Source: Candidatus Defluviilinea proxima (GTDB lineage: Bacteria > Chloroflexota > Anaerolineae > Anaerolineales > Villigracilaceae). From it: a DNA stretch of 64,000 bases. Below, one piece after another: positions 16,370-25,770 of the stretch. Each line of letters begins with the position of its first letter. Position 1 is the first letter of the stretch. The notes beneath the pieces were generated by a model. It saw only the letters and a program-made list of their open reading frames with translations. It searched no databases and was not told the DNA's origin. Location: assembly GCA_016721115.1 (NCBI GenBank), contig JADKIW010000001.1, positions 2,061,501 through 2,125,500 of the forward strand, in the 5' to 3' direction. The position numbers and the translations under genes are program-made.

Positions 16370-18541
16370 ATGGTAGGCAACATGCGTAAATTTATGGACA
16401 CGATAAAACGAAAAAACGAGTCACAGATTCGAGCGTCTGACCCGCTTGAAATCATGATGGAGGCTGAACAACGCCGCCTGTTCCTGCGTTATATCACTTA
16501 TGGTTGGCTTATATTCGGCGTTATGGCACTGGCCGTTTTGCCATTCTTCCCCGAACAGCGTGTTGAACTTAGTTACCTTGTTATTGTTATATTTCCTACA
16601 TGCCTGATAACTCACTTGCTGAATAGGCTAGAGAGAGCACAGTTGGCCGGGATCGTTTTTACGATCATGGTTGATGTTTCTTTTTATGGCCTTTTCCTGG
16701 TGCTTGCAAGGACAATGGGGGTTGAAAAGGTATTCGATACTCAGGTTTCGGTGTGGATGTTAATGGGGTTGGCAATTCCTTTTGCCGGTGCATTTATTCA
16801 CCGGCGAGCTTCTTTAATTTTTGCCCTCATTAATACGGTTCTATTTATTACAACACATCTTGTTCTTGCGCCATCTGCGAATCCACGTCTTGGTACTATT
16901 GTATTTTGGTGGATGTTGGCTTTTGTGATTTTTCTCTATGAACGGACTCTTAACATGGCACTTACGCGTGTGCTGGATGAATTGGCCACGCGTAAGCAGA
17001 TAGAAACCGCTTTGCGGACGAGTGAAGCACAATATCGATCTCTGGTTGAAAAGATCCCTGGTGCGGTCATGTTACATTTCGTAGCTCAACCTCGTAAGGT
17101 TGTGTATGTTAGCCCTGGGGTTGAAGACTTGTTGGGGTATACCGTCGATGAATGGATGAACGACAAGGTGACTTGGAAAAAAGTGATTCACCCGTTGGAT
17201 ACTGAACGCATTCTAGATGAAGATGTTCATAAAAAAACAAGGAACGATTTTTTCAAGGCTGAATATCGCATGTTACGCAAGGACGGTTCTTGGATATGGG
17301 TGAGTGAGCATTCATCCATGATTACGAACAGCGCTGGACAGCCGTTGTATTGGCAGTGTCTGTACCTCAACATCACCGAACGGAAAGAGGCCGAAAACGA
17401 ATTGTTGAATAATGTGAGCAGGCTTCGTCTGGCAACACGGCTTGCACGTTTGGGTGTTTGGGATTGGGAGATCGCTACTGATAAGACATCCTGGCATGGT
17501 GAGATGTTCAATATCTATGGTGTGAAGCCTGATGAGTTTACGGGTAAATGGAGTGATTACATTCAATTCACACGAGAAGATTACCGTCAACGACAAAACG
17601 ATGGCATTACTGCTGTGTCTAACAATAGCCTTACACTAGAGCAAATACAGAAAGATTATGTTGTTCCATTTAACCCAATAGAACTTTGTATTGTTCGACC
17701 TGACAACACAGAGGTGTACACTCTTGGCGAAGCAATAGCAGTTGCTGATGAACAAGGTCTGCCTGCACGAATGATCGGCGTTACTATTGATATCACTGAG
17801 CGTAAACGATCTGAACAGGAGCGGGAAAAGCTGATCGCCGAATTAACTTCTAAAAACGCAGAACTGGAGCGTTTTGTTTATACCGTATCACATGATCTTA
17901 AGTCGCCTCTTGTCACCATTAGGGGATTCATGGGTTATCTCGAGCAAGATGCTACAAGCGGGAATATGGAACGATTGAAACACGACTTGTTGCGTATCTC
18001 CTCGGCGGTGGAGAAAATGCAGGCACTCTTGAATAGTCTGCTTGAACTTTCTCGCATTGGCCGTTTTGTCAATCCGTCCCAACTTGTTCCGTTTGAAGAA
18101 TTGGCGCGTGAAGCAGTATCTCTGGTAGATGCACGTGCCCGTGAAGGCGGTATTACTATAAAGATATTACCCGACCCATCCACACCAGTTATTTATGGTG
18201 ATAAGTCTCGCCTTATTGAGGTTTTGCAAAATTTGCTTGAGAACGCTGTGAAGTATATGGGCGGCCAATCCGAGCCTTGGATCGAGGTCGGTCAACGCGG
18301 TATGGAGACAGAACACGGCAATCCAATTTTTTATGTTTGGGATAATGGCATGGGCATTGCTCCTGAATATCATGAAAGGGTTTTTGGTTTGTTCAATAAA
18401 TTGGATGCGCGCAGTGAAGGGACCGGTATTGGCCTGACGCTCGTGAGGCGGATCCTTGAGTTTCATGGATGCAAGATATGGGTTGAGAGTGAGGTGGGTA
18501 AGGGGGCTAGATTCTGCTTTACGTTACCGCGCTCCCCGTGA
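16370..18541 (+). CDS. Membrane sensor histidine kinase with two PAS domains
   Basis: About 723 residues from the ATG at 16370; a TTG at 16325 would add 15. An N-terminal block of about six hydrophobic helices (from YITYGWLIFGVMALAVL to FWWMLAFVIFLYE) forms a membrane sensor of unrecognised type. Two PAS domains follow (YRSLVEKIPGAVMLHF... and ATRLARLGVWDWEIATDK..., both ending in TERK linkers), then HisKA with H508 in TVSHDLKSPLVTIRGF and an ATPase with LLENAVKYMG, DNGMGIA and GTGIGLTLV. The kinase core is a close paralogue of its two neighbours. No fused receiver. Six bases separate it from the next kinase, so they are likely co-transcribed. Confidence 0.92.
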   Translation: MVGNMRKFMDTIKRKNESQIRASDPLEIMMEAEQRRLFLRYITYGWLIFGVMALAVLPFFPEQRVELSYLVIVIFPTCLITHLLNRLERAQLAGIVFTIMVDVSFYGLFLVLARTMGVEKVFDTQVSVWMLMGLAIPFAGAFIHRRASLIFALINTVLFITTHLVLAPSANPRLGTIVFWWMLAFVIFLYERTLNMALTRVLDELATRKQIETALRTSEAQYRSLVEKIPGAVMLHFVAQPRKVVYVSPGVEDLLGYTVDEWMNDKVTWKKVIHPLDTERILDEDVHKKTRNDFFKAEYRMLRKDGSWIWVSEHSSMITNSAGQPLYWQCLYLNITERKEAENELLNNVSRLRLATRLARLGVWDWEIATDKTSWHGEMFNIYGVKPDEFTGKWSDYIQFTREDYRQRQNDGITAVSNNSLTLEQIQKDYVVPFNPIELCIVRPDNTEVYTLGEAIAVADEQGLPARMIGVTIDITERKRSEQEREKLIAELTSKNAELERFVYTVSHDLKSPLVTIRGFMGYLEQDATSGNMERLKHDLLRISSAVEKMQALLNSLLELSRIGRFVNPSQLVPFEELAREAVSLVDARAREGGITIKILPDPSTPVIYGDKSRLIEVLQNLLENAVKYMGGQSEPWIEVGQRGMETEHGNPIFYVWDNGMGIAPEYHERVFGLFNKLDARSEGTGIGLTLVRRILEFHGCKIWVESEVGKGARFCFTLPRSP

Positions 18542-18547
18542 GAAATA

Positions 18548-21500
18548 ATGATGAATTGGAATAATGATATGAAACATATGATACAGGCTGTTGCAAGTTG
18601 GATCAAACAGCCAGACTTTGATGATCCTGACAAAAATCTTTCGGCTTTATATCTCCAAGTGATGTCATTGATCGCTGCGTTGATTATGGCGATCATATTT
18701 GTGATGTATATTGTTTATGGGGATACCACTTTTAGTGTGTTCCATGCTGGGGCTGTTTTGGTATATGTCCTGGTGGTTGTTCTGATCCGCAATAAAAGAT
18801 TGCAACTTGCATCGAATATTTTTGTCTTTGCCATTCTGATTTTGTTGACCTTTGGAATATTGGCGGCAGGCAGTATTCATGCCAGTATGGCGTTGGTTTT
18901 CCCCATTCTGCTCGTATATGCCAGCCTGTTATTGAGTAGGAAGGGGTATATCTGGTATGGCATCTTGTGTGTATCCAATATCGCACTCATTATTTATGCC
19001 GAGAACCAGAAACTCATCCCTCCATATGTGGCGGACCCTCCCGAGTTGCCTTTGTTCTTATCCTATGCATTGTTACTGGTTGCCGTTGGGGTAATCATTC
19101 GGTTTATTACGGAGAATTTGCAAAACAATTTACGTAAAGTCCGTCAATATGCGGATGAGCTCTCGGTACAAAAGTCTATGCTTGACCGGGTGGGACAGGC
19201 AGTGATCGCGTGTAGGAAGGATAATACGATCATCTATTGGAATCAGGCTGCTACAGACTTATATGGTTGGCAGGCGGCGGAGGTGCTTGGTCGTTCTTAT
19301 TTTGATGTGCTCCCTGTGCAATTACCGATCGATGTAGGAGCGATCCGTGATACGTTACGTGAAGGGAATATCTGGTCGGGTGAGATTATGGTTCAGAAGC
19401 GCTCTCAAGATTGGGTGCGCATACTGGGTACACTTTCTCCGCTTCATGACCGGAATGGAGTGACTACAGGTTGGATCGGTGTAGCCGCAGATTTGACGAC
19501 GCGTGAGCGTGTTGAATTTGAATTGCGGCAACGTGAAGCTGTGTTGGAAGTTGTAGCAGATGTTGCGGGTCTGTTCTTGAACAACCCGAATTGGCGAGAC
19601 AATATCAATATTATGCTTGAACGTTTGGGGAGAACGATCCATGCGACACATGTGTATTTATTTGAACAGTATCCATGGTTGAACGGGGATAATGTATCTT
19701 CAGTGCGTTATGAATGGACGGCTCCTGGCTATTCCAGTGAGCCACATAAGACAGAGTTCCATGATGCGGCGTTTCAAAAAGAAGGGCTTAATGAATATAC
19801 TCGTACATTGTTAAGTGGAGGGCCTTTCTGGGGCAATACATCTTCTTTCACTTCGGCAGAGCGTGAATTCTTTTCAGGGCAGGGGATCAAAGCTATTGTT
19901 GAGATGCCGCTCTTTGTGAATGGTCTGTGGTGGGGCACGATCGGATTTGATGATTATGAACGGGAGCGTAATTGGAACAATGCAGAATTGGATGCGCTCA
20001 AGATCTTGGCTGGAATTTTAGTCGGGGCCATTCAGCGTCAGAACGCTGAATCAGCTGTTCGTGAGTCTGAACGGATCTATCGTCAGTCAATTGAAGCGGC
20101 GGATGCGGTCCCGTATTATCAGGATTACGATAGCAATAGCTATTTGTTTATCGGTGAAGGTATTTATCAATTGACAGGGTATCGTTCGGAGGAGATAAAG
20201 CCAGAGGTGTGGCTCAATATCGTTGAGGAAACGATCATGTTGGGCGATGCGATGGGTATAGAGGCGAGCGAGGCCGTCCAGTTGGTGCGAAATGGGAAGT
20301 TGAAATCGTGGCAATGCGATCAGAAAATACGAACGCGTGATGGCAAAGTCCGCTGGCTGACTGACCGTTCCATTGAGATCATTGGGAGTAACGGTATTCC
20401 ACGCGGTTCCATTGGTATGTTGCAGGATATTACCGAAAGAAAACTGATCGAGGATGGGTTTCGGCAACGCGAGACGTTTCTTGAAGCAATGGCGTTTTCT
20501 GCTGAACAGTTCATCAAATCGTCAAATTGGCGTGGGAATATCAATGTTGTTTTGGAAAGACTGGGTAGAGCATTGGGCGTTACGCACTCGTATCTTTTCG
20601 AAAAACGAAGTGACGAGGTTGGCAGGTCTGTTATGACCATGAGTTATGAGTGGACGGCAGCGGGCTTCTCTTCAGATCTGAATAACCCGCTTTTTCAAAA
20701 TTATGAGTTGCCACACCCCAGTCTGAAACGATTTCGTGAAACACTAGAACGCGGTGAGCCTTTGATTGCAAGTCCATCTGTTGTTACAGAAGATGAAAAA
20801 AATTATCTGGCATCCATCGGTGTTAAATCCCTGCTTGAAATGCGGATTGTGGTGAATGGCGAGCAGTGGGGCACGATCGGGTTCGATGATATGGTGAATG
20901 AGCGGGAATGGACTGTGGTTGAAGTGGATGTTATCAGAGTGGCCGCGAACGTTTTGGGGGCCGCCATCAAGCGACAAATCGATGAGGAGATGTTGCAAAG
21001 TGAATTGTCTGAACGCAAGCGGGCGGAACAGGCATTGCTCTTTTCAGAGAAAAAGTTTTTCCAAGTATTCCACACTACACCGGTCTTGATGACGCTTGAA
21101 GATGCGGATGAAAATTTTGTAGAGGTCAACGACGCTTTTGTGAAAGCCTTGGGGTATACCAGAGATAAACTCATTGGGCATCATCCAGCAGAATTCGATC
21201 TCATTCCTTTGCCTGATGACAAGCAAAAGGCGCAGAAAAATATGAGAGAGAAGGGAGGCTTTAGAGATCTTGAAATTCGTGTTCGCCGTAAATCTGGCGA
21301 GCTGTTCACTACTCTCATGTCTGTTGAGCGCCTCCATTTAGACAATACGCTTTACATTTTGACATCGGCCCTTGATATTAGCGAACGCCAACAGTCTGAG
21401 GCTGAACGTGAAAAACTCATTGCCGAATTGGAGTCGAAAAATAAGGAGTTGGAGCAATTTACTTACACAGTCTCTCATGATCTCAAGTCCCCGCTCGTTA

Positions 21501-22126
21501 CGATCACTGGTTTTCTTGGTTACCTTGAACAGGACGTTGCGTCGGGCAACATTGTGCGACTGAGAAAAGATATGCAACGTATTCATGAAGCTGTTCTGAA
21601 AATGCAAAGATTGCTCAATGAACTCCTTGAACTTTCTCGCATTGGACGTATGATGAATCCGCCTCAGAAAGTATCGTTTGATGAACTTGTAAATGAAGCT
21701 GCGGAAATCGTCCGTGGGCGACTTGATGAAAGAAATGTCACGCTTCATACTCACCCGAACCTGCCCAGTGTATATGGAGATCGTCCACGTCTGGTAGAGG
21801 TTCTACAAAACCTGATCGATAATGCGGCAAAGTACATGGGCGATCAACCCTTTCCTCATATTGAGATCGGTCAGCGTGGAGTTGATGCCGAGCATGAGTA
21901 TCCCATTTTCTACGTGCAGGATAACGGCATTGGCATTCTCCCTGAATATCATGACCGTATATTTGGTCTCTTCAATAAATTGAACGCCACCAGCGAAGGC
22001 ACGGGAGTGGGCCTTGCCCTCGTAAAGAGGATTGTCGAGATTCATGGAGGAAGGATCTGGGTTGAAAGTGAATTGGAGAAGGGATCTACATTCCTTTTCA
22101 CGCTTCCCACCGGACCTTCAGATTGA
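18548..22126 (+). CDS. Membrane sensor histidine kinase with alternating PAS and GAF domains
   Basis: 1192 residues. The N-terminal hydrophobic region (about 38-190) has about six TM helices. Then PAS (LDRVGQAVIACRKDNTIIYWN), GAF (LEVVADVAGLFLNNPNWRDNI...), PAS (YRQSIEAADAVPYYQDYD), a second GAF paralogous to the first (LEAMAFSAEQFIKSSNWRGNI...), a third PAS (FFQVFHTTPVLMTLEDADEN), HisKA with H977 in TVSHDLKSPLVTITGF, and an ATPase with NLIDNAAKYMG, DNGIGIL and GTGVGLALV. All kinase motifs are intact. The two GAF domains share the NWRxNIxxxLERLGR...THxYLFE pattern, pointing to duplication. Cognate regulator not in the window. Confidence 0.93.
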   Translation: MMNWNNDMKHMIQAVASWIKQPDFDDPDKNLSALYLQVMSLIAALIMAIIFVMYIVYGDTTFSVFHAGAVLVYVLVVVLIRNKRLQLASNIFVFAILILLTFGILAAGSIHASMALVFPILLVYASLLLSRKGYIWYGILCVSNIALIIYAENQKLIPPYVADPPELPLFLSYALLLVAVGVIIRFITENLQNNLRKVRQYADELSVQKSMLDRVGQAVIACRKDNTIIYWNQAATDLYGWQAAEVLGRSYFDVLPVQLPIDVGAIRDTLREGNIWSGEIMVQKRSQDWVRILGTLSPLHDRNGVTTGWIGVAADLTTRERVEFELRQREAVLEVVADVAGLFLNNPNWRDNINIMLERLGRTIHATHVYLFEQYPWLNGDNVSSVRYEWTAPGYSSEPHKTEFHDAAFQKEGLNEYTRTLLSGGPFWGNTSSFTSAEREFFSGQGIKAIVEMPLFVNGLWWGTIGFDDYERERNWNNAELDALKILAGILVGAIQRQNAESAVRESERIYRQSIEAADAVPYYQDYDSNSYLFIGEGIYQLTGYRSEEIKPEVWLNIVEETIMLGDAMGIEASEAVQLVRNGKLKSWQCDQKIRTRDGKVRWLTDRSIEIIGSNGIPRGSIGMLQDITERKLIEDGFRQRETFLEAMAFSAEQFIKSSNWRGNINVVLERLGRALGVTHSYLFEKRSDEVGRSVMTMSYEWTAAGFSSDLNNPLFQNYELPHPSLKRFRETLERGEPLIASPSVVTEDEKNYLASIGVKSLLEMRIVVNGEQWGTIGFDDMVNEREWTVVEVDVIRVAANVLGAAIKRQIDEEMLQSELSERKRAEQALLFSEKKFFQVFHTTPVLMTLEDADENFVEVNDAFVKALGYTRDKLIGHHPAEFDLIPLPDDKQKAQKNMREKGGFRDLEIRVRRKSGELFTTLMSVERLHLDNTLYILTSALDISERQQSEAEREKLIAELESKNKELEQFTYTVSHDLKSPLVTITGFLGYLEQDVASGNIVRLRKDMQRIHEAVLKMQRLLNELLELSRIGRMMNPPQKVSFDELVNEAAEIVRGRLDERNVTLHTHPNLPSVYGDRPRLVEVLQNLIDNAAKYMGDQPFPHIEIGQRGVDAEHEYPIFYVQDNGIGILPEYHDRIFGLFNKLNATSEGTGVGLALVKRIVEIHGGRIWVESELEKGSTFLFTLPTGPSD

Positions 22127-22151
22127 TTCCGTTATATAAAATGCCCACGGC

Positions 22152-22192
22152 CACAAATTGCGCTTCCTGCTTTTGAAAAAGCGCAATTTGTG
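22152..22192 (+). terminator. Hairpin after the kinase block
   Basis: Arms CACAAATTGCGCTT (22152-22165) and AAGCGCAATTTGTG (22179-22192), perfect 14 bp with a 13-base loop. There is no U tract, so it may be a weak terminator or an mRNA end-protecting stem. A TATAAT at 22204-22209 just after it may serve the next gene. Confidence 0.55.
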
Positions 22193-22238
22193 ACTGCACT
22201 GGGTATAATAGCTCTATCGTATCTTTAGGAGAGCTCTC

Positions 22239-23144
22239 ATGAAAAAGGCCGTCAGCATTAGTATTGGTTCATCAAAACGCAACAAAGCTGTGGAAGTAAC
22301 TTTGTTGGGTGAAAAAGTGAGCATCGAACGTATTGGCACAGACGGTGATATGGAAGCCGCCGCCTTGAAATACAAAGAACTCGACGGCAAAGTGGATGCA
22401 TTTGGTGTGGGCGGCGGGGACCTGAGCATGGTGATCGACGGGAAAAAATATGAGTTTCATTCCGTAAAGCCGATGGTGCGCTTCATCAAGAAAACCCCGG
22501 TAGTGGATGGTTCTGGCCTGCGAAACACGCTTGAAAAGAAAGCCGCGCCATTTGTTATGGAAAAGCTTGGTGATTACATCAATGCGAATGGCAAGACAGC
22601 CATGGTGATGACGGGCTCTGATCGTTGGGGGCTCACGAGTTCCTTTCTAGACGCGGGGTTTAAGTGTACCTTTGGCGATATGTTGTTTTCATTGGATATT
22701 CCGATTCCATTGCATACTGCCAAGCAGATCAAATTTGTAGCTTCACTGTTATTACCTATCGCTTTGCGCCTGCCCTTTGATTGGATTTACCCGACCGGTG
22801 AGAAACAGGAAGAACGTAGACCTAAGTATCCTCAATATTTCAAAGATGTCACAGTGGTTGCCGGTGACTGTCATTACATCAAACGTTATATGCCCGATGA
22901 TATGAAAGGCAAGATTGTCGTTACCAACACGACAACCCCTGAAGATGTGGAATTGTTCAGAAAATGCGGCGTCAAATATCTCGTCACGACCACGCCTGTA
23001 TTGGAAGGTCGTTCTTTTGGCACGAACATGATGGAAGCCGCCTTGGTCGCTATCTCTGGTAAGAACCGTCCGTTGACGTGGGACGAATACAATGAACTGC
23101 TTGCAAAGCTCGGTTTCGAACCGCAGTTGCAGGAACTAAACTAA
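22239..23144 (+). CDS. Conserved hypothetical protein ('quinate 5-dehydrogenase'-annotated type)
   Basis: 301-residue cytoplasmic protein preceded by TAGGAGAG. Starts MKKAVSISIGSSKRNKAVEV; contains a Gly-rich turn DAFGVGGGDLSMVIDG, then a hydrophobic segment (about 160-190) and VVAGDCHYIKRYMPDDMKGKIVVTNTT. It resembles Chloroflexi proteins that, as I recall, are annotated quinate 5-dehydrogenase, but no clear Rossmann dinucleotide motif is visible, so the enzymatic name should not be trusted. It is followed by a MobA-like transferase and a PAP2 phosphatase on the same strand, probably one operon. Confidence 0.75.
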   Translation: MKKAVSISIGSSKRNKAVEVTLLGEKVSIERIGTDGDMEAAALKYKELDGKVDAFGVGGGDLSMVIDGKKYEFHSVKPMVRFIKKTPVVDGSGLRNTLEKKAAPFVMEKLGDYINANGKTAMVMTGSDRWGLTSSFLDAGFKCTFGDMLFSLDIPIPLHTAKQIKFVASLLLPIALRLPFDWIYPTGEKQEERRPKYPQYFKDVTVVAGDCHYIKRYMPDDMKGKIVVTNTTTPEDVELFRKCGVKYLVTTTPVLEGRSFGTNMMEAALVAISGKNRPLTWDEYNELLAKLGFEPQLQELN

Positions 23145-23146
23145 TT

Positions 23147-23215
23147 TACGATTTTTGATGGACGATTTACGATTGGCGAATAACCCAAACTTGTAAATCT
23201 GAAATCGCAAATCAC
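23147..23215. repeat. AT-rich GATTT-type spacer repeat
   Basis: Imperfect repeats of (T)TTACGATTT and TGATGGACGATTTACG, then GTAAATCTGAAATCGCAAATC in the opposite sense, so the spacer can fold. Related in style to 3102-3172. No gene. Confidence 0.4.
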
Positions 23216-23226
23216 CAGGAGAATTT

Positions 23227-24102
23227 ATGGATGCAGTTGTACTTGCGGGTGGAATACCCCAGCCTGAAGACCCACTTTACAGTTATTCCCGAGGCGATTC
23301 GAAGGCGCTGATCGATGTGGCAGGTAAGCCCATGATCCAGTGGGTTCTTGATGCATTGGGCGACGCGAAACACGTTGACAATGTCATTGTGACCGGCCTT
23401 TCACCCAAGGTGGGGCTTACATGCAAGAAGCCCATACACTTTATCTCCAATCAGGGACGTATGCTTGGCAATATTGTGGCAGGCATCGGTAAATCTTTGC
23501 AATTGGATAAAAAGAGCAAGTACGTGCTTGTCGTTTCTGCTGATATTCCTGCTCTCAAACCCGAAATGGTGGATTGGCTTGTAGAAACAACAATGCAAAC
23601 CAAGGACGACATCTATTATGGCGTTTGCACACGTGAAGTTATGGAAGGGCGTTACCCTGGTTCCAAACGTACGTACACAAAATTAAAGGGCATCGAACTC
23701 TGTGGCGCTGACATCAACGTTACACACGTCCGCATGGCTACAGAACACCTTGATCTGTGGGAGTCGTTGATCGGCAATCGCAAGAGTCCGCTCAGGCAGG
23801 CGAGCCTCATTGGGTTGGGAACTTTGCTACAGGTCGCCACGCGCAGTATTACCTTGGAAGACCTCGTCACAAAAGTCTGTGATCGCATAGGCATTAAGGG
23901 ACGCGCCATCATCTGGTCGCATGCCGAAGCCTGTATGGACGTGGACAAGCCTCATCAATTGGAACTTTTACGTGAGGATATCGCGAAGTTACAACCCGCA
24001 CCGCTTGCAAAACCAAAGGCTACAACAAAGAAACCTGCGGCTAAAAAAGCCGCGCCTGCAAAAACAAAAACCACATCGAAAGTAGCACCTAAAAAGAAAT
24101 GA
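23227..24102 (+). CDS. MobA-like nucleotidyltransferase with basic Lys/Ala/Pro tail
   Basis: 291 residues. The N-terminal two thirds are a MobA-like NTP-transferase fold: MDAVVLAGGIPQPED (nucleotide loop), KALIDVAGKPMIQWVLDAL, VLVVSADIPALKPEMVDWL (metal-binding Asp region). Such enzymes transfer NMP groups to sugars, cofactors or phosphates. From about residue 258 the protein ends in a low-complexity tail rich in Lys, Ala, Pro and Thr (KKPAAKKAAPAKTKTTSKV), like histone H1 tails, that could bind nucleic acid or polyphosphate. It overlaps the PAP2 gene by ATGA. Substrate unknown. Confidence 0.85.
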   Translation: MDAVVLAGGIPQPEDPLYSYSRGDSKALIDVAGKPMIQWVLDALGDAKHVDNVIVTGLSPKVGLTCKKPIHFISNQGRMLGNIVAGIGKSLQLDKKSKYVLVVSADIPALKPEMVDWLVETTMQTKDDIYYGVCTREVMEGRYPGSKRTYTKLKGIELCGADINVTHVRMATEHLDLWESLIGNRKSPLRQASLIGLGTLLQVATRSITLEDLVTKVCDRIGIKGRAIIWSHAEACMDVDKPHQLELLREDIAKLQPAPLAKPKATTKKPAAKKAAPAKTKTTSKVAPKKK

Positions 24103-24659
24103 ACCTGCGTCCTATTCTTGAATTGGATGCACGACTCTCAAACAAAATGCGCGTGGCTGAAAAGCCAGGCGCATTGCGTTCCATTGCGGCATTCTTCGCG
24201 CATTCCGGTGACTCATGGTTTTGGGCCATCGGTCTCTTTTCATTATGGGCGAGCGGCGATGCGTTTTGGAAGAAGTGGGCTGTCGTGCAATTTGTCGGCA
24301 TCAGCGTACTGGCAGTTTTGGTGATGGGAACCAAATTCCTCGTGCGGAGGAAGCGTCCAGAAGGCGAGTGGGGAGGTATTTATCGGAGCACCGATCCACA
24401 TTCGTTCCCATCCGGTCATGCGGCACGATCCTTCTTTATCGCATTTATTGCTTTAGGGTTGGGCCCTGCCGGTTTGGCAGTAGCTTTGTTGATCTGGGCC
24501 CCGCTTGTTGCACTGGCACGCGTTGCCATGGGCGTGCATTATGTTTCGGATATTGTTGCCGGTGCTGTGTTTGGCATCGCGATTGCGTGGATCGGTCTGC
24601 AAATTTACGAGCCTTTGTTTCATTGGGTTTTCACCCTAATTGGCTTTCCCCTTTGGTAG
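24099..24659 (+). CDS. PAP2-superfamily membrane phosphatase
   Basis: 186-residue membrane protein with the three PAP2 motifs: K79-x6-R86-P87, P104-S-G-H107, and R141-x5-H147-x3-D151 (Ala replaces the usual Ser before R141). Hydrophobic helices surround them. These enzymes remove phosphate from lipid phosphates such as phosphatidate or undecaprenyl pyrophosphate, at the outer face of the membrane. The ATGA overlap with the preceding nucleotidyltransferase suggests translational coupling and a shared pathway, perhaps in lipid or polyprenyl metabolism (inference). Confidence 0.9.
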   Translation: MNLRPILELDARLSNKMRVAEKPGALRSIAAFFAHSGDSWFWAIGLFSLWASGDAFWKKWAVVQFVGISVLAVLVMGTKFLVRRKRPEGEWGGIYRSTDPHSFPSGHAARSFFIAFIALGLGPAGLAVALLIWAPLVALARVAMGVHYVSDIVAGAVFGIAIAWIGLQIYEPLFHWVFTLIGFPLW

Positions 24660-24664
24660 CTCCA

Positions 24665-24703
24665 TTACGTGTTACAAGCTGTGCGTGTGCTTGTAACACG
24701 TAA
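24665..24703. terminator. Bidirectional terminator
   Basis: Perfect 15-bp arms TTACGTGTTACAAGC (24665-24679) and GCTTGTAACACGTAA (24689-24703), 9-base loop, followed by CTTTTATT, between convergent genes ending at 24659 and 24707. Confidence 0.75.
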
Positions 24704-24706
24704 CTT

Positions 24707-25174
24707 TTATTCCCCTTTCTTTACGATCTTCAAATGCTCCTCGATGTGGGCGAGATCGCGTTCGATCCATGTTTGCAGTGTAAAACCACTTCCCAGTGTG
24801 ACATGACGTGATGTTCGTGACCAAGCCTCCGCTGGCAATCGGCCCAAAGTTATGAGCAATGATTCCACACTGGCAACGAACCCATCCAAAAGTTGTTTGA
24901 GCGGTTTGTTTGCATCATAATGCTCCGCCATATAGGCATCACCGTCAAAATTCTGGAATTCCGGGTCTTCATCCTCAGCAGTTCTTTGCGCGCGAAACCT
25001 GTATACCAGCATGTGAACATCACGTGTGTGTGTAGCGATCTGGTGAACGTTCCAACCGCCCTCATCAAGTGGCGCTTGGAGATCTTTTACAGCCAGACAT
25101 GCATCGCGAAATTCTTTCGTCGCAGAAAGCAATCTGTTCATTAAGTGCCTGCGGTATTCATTCAACTCTTTCAT
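24707..25174 (-). CDS. DinB/YfiT-type metal-binding protein
   Basis: 155-residue four-helix-bundle protein of the DinB superfamily. Metal-ligand type histidines are in GGWNVHQIATHTRDVHMLVYRF and in the last helix ERDLAHIEEHLKIVKK. Members include thiol transferases (bacillithiol, mycothiol) and proteins of unknown role. Its ATG overlaps the stop of the SDR-like gene by 4 bases, so the M23 peptidase, SDR-like and DinB genes are probably one minus-strand operon. Confidence 0.8.
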   Translation of the reverse strand: MKELNEYRRHLMNRLLSATKEFRDACLAVKDLQAPLDEGGWNVHQIATHTRDVHMLVYRFRAQRTAEDEDPEFQNFDGDAYMAEHYDANKPLKQLLDGFVASVESLLITLGRLPAEAWSRTSRHVTLGSGFTLQTWIERDLAHIEEHLKIVKKGE

Positions 25175-25770
25175 TTTTCCTCCAACAGCGCAAAGACCCG
25201 TTCAACAACCCCATCTCCTGTCTCTACTGCATACACTTGAATGCCATGCGGATTTAATTCACGCGCCGCTTGACGGGTGAATCCAACCAGACCATTCATA
25301 CTGGCGACAAAAGCCGCTTCATTCTTGACTGGATCTTGATTCAGCGTAAGGAGATTGATCATCACCCCTGAGCTTTGTTTTCTCATTAACCGTCCCACAG
25401 TTTGCGTCATCAAAAACACGCCGGTCATATTTACATCCAATACACGATGCCAATCCCATTCATCCATTTCCAACAATCCAACATGCGGTTCGACCGATGC
25501 ATGGTTGATTAGGATATCAACGCGGCCAAAGTCATCCTCTACCTGCATGATGAGATTCTGTGCTCCCACCTTCTTGGCGACGTCTTCGACATAGGCCTTG
25601 GCATGACCGCCTGATTGATTGATCTCATCGACAACTTCTTCCACATTGATCGGTGAAATGTCATTGGCCGCAATGATCGCGCCATGTTTTGCCAATGCCT
25701 GGGCAAGCAGGCGTCCACTTCCTTTGCCAGCCCCGGTGATGAGTACAACTTTATCTTTGATATTGTTCAT
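25171..25770 (-). CDS. Short-chain dehydrogenase-like protein with lost catalytic residues
   Basis: 199 residues, Rossmann-fold SDR family (usual length about 250, so C-terminally short). The NAD(P)-binding TGAGKGSG (12-19) and the structural Asn of DVNMTG (N114) are present. The active site is degenerate: the family's YxxxK is F154-V-A-S-M158, so both Tyr and Lys are lost, and the catalytic Ser position (about 141) is Leu/Thr. The NNAG motif is NHAS. It may still bind a nucleotide but is unlikely to be an oxidoreductase; a binding or regulatory role is inference. The frame is intact, and it is packed between two other genes, so it is unlikely to be mere decay. Confidence 0.85.
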   Translation of the reverse strand: MNNIKDKVVLITGAGKGSGRLLAQALAKHGAIIAANDISPINVEEVVDEINQSGGHAKAYVEDVAKKVGAQNLIMQVEDDFGRVDILINHASVEPHVGLLEMDEWDWHRVLDVNMTGVFLMTQTVGRLMRKQSSGVMINLLTLNQDPVKNEAAFVASMNGLVGFTRQAARELNPHGIQVYAVETGDGVVERVFALLEEK

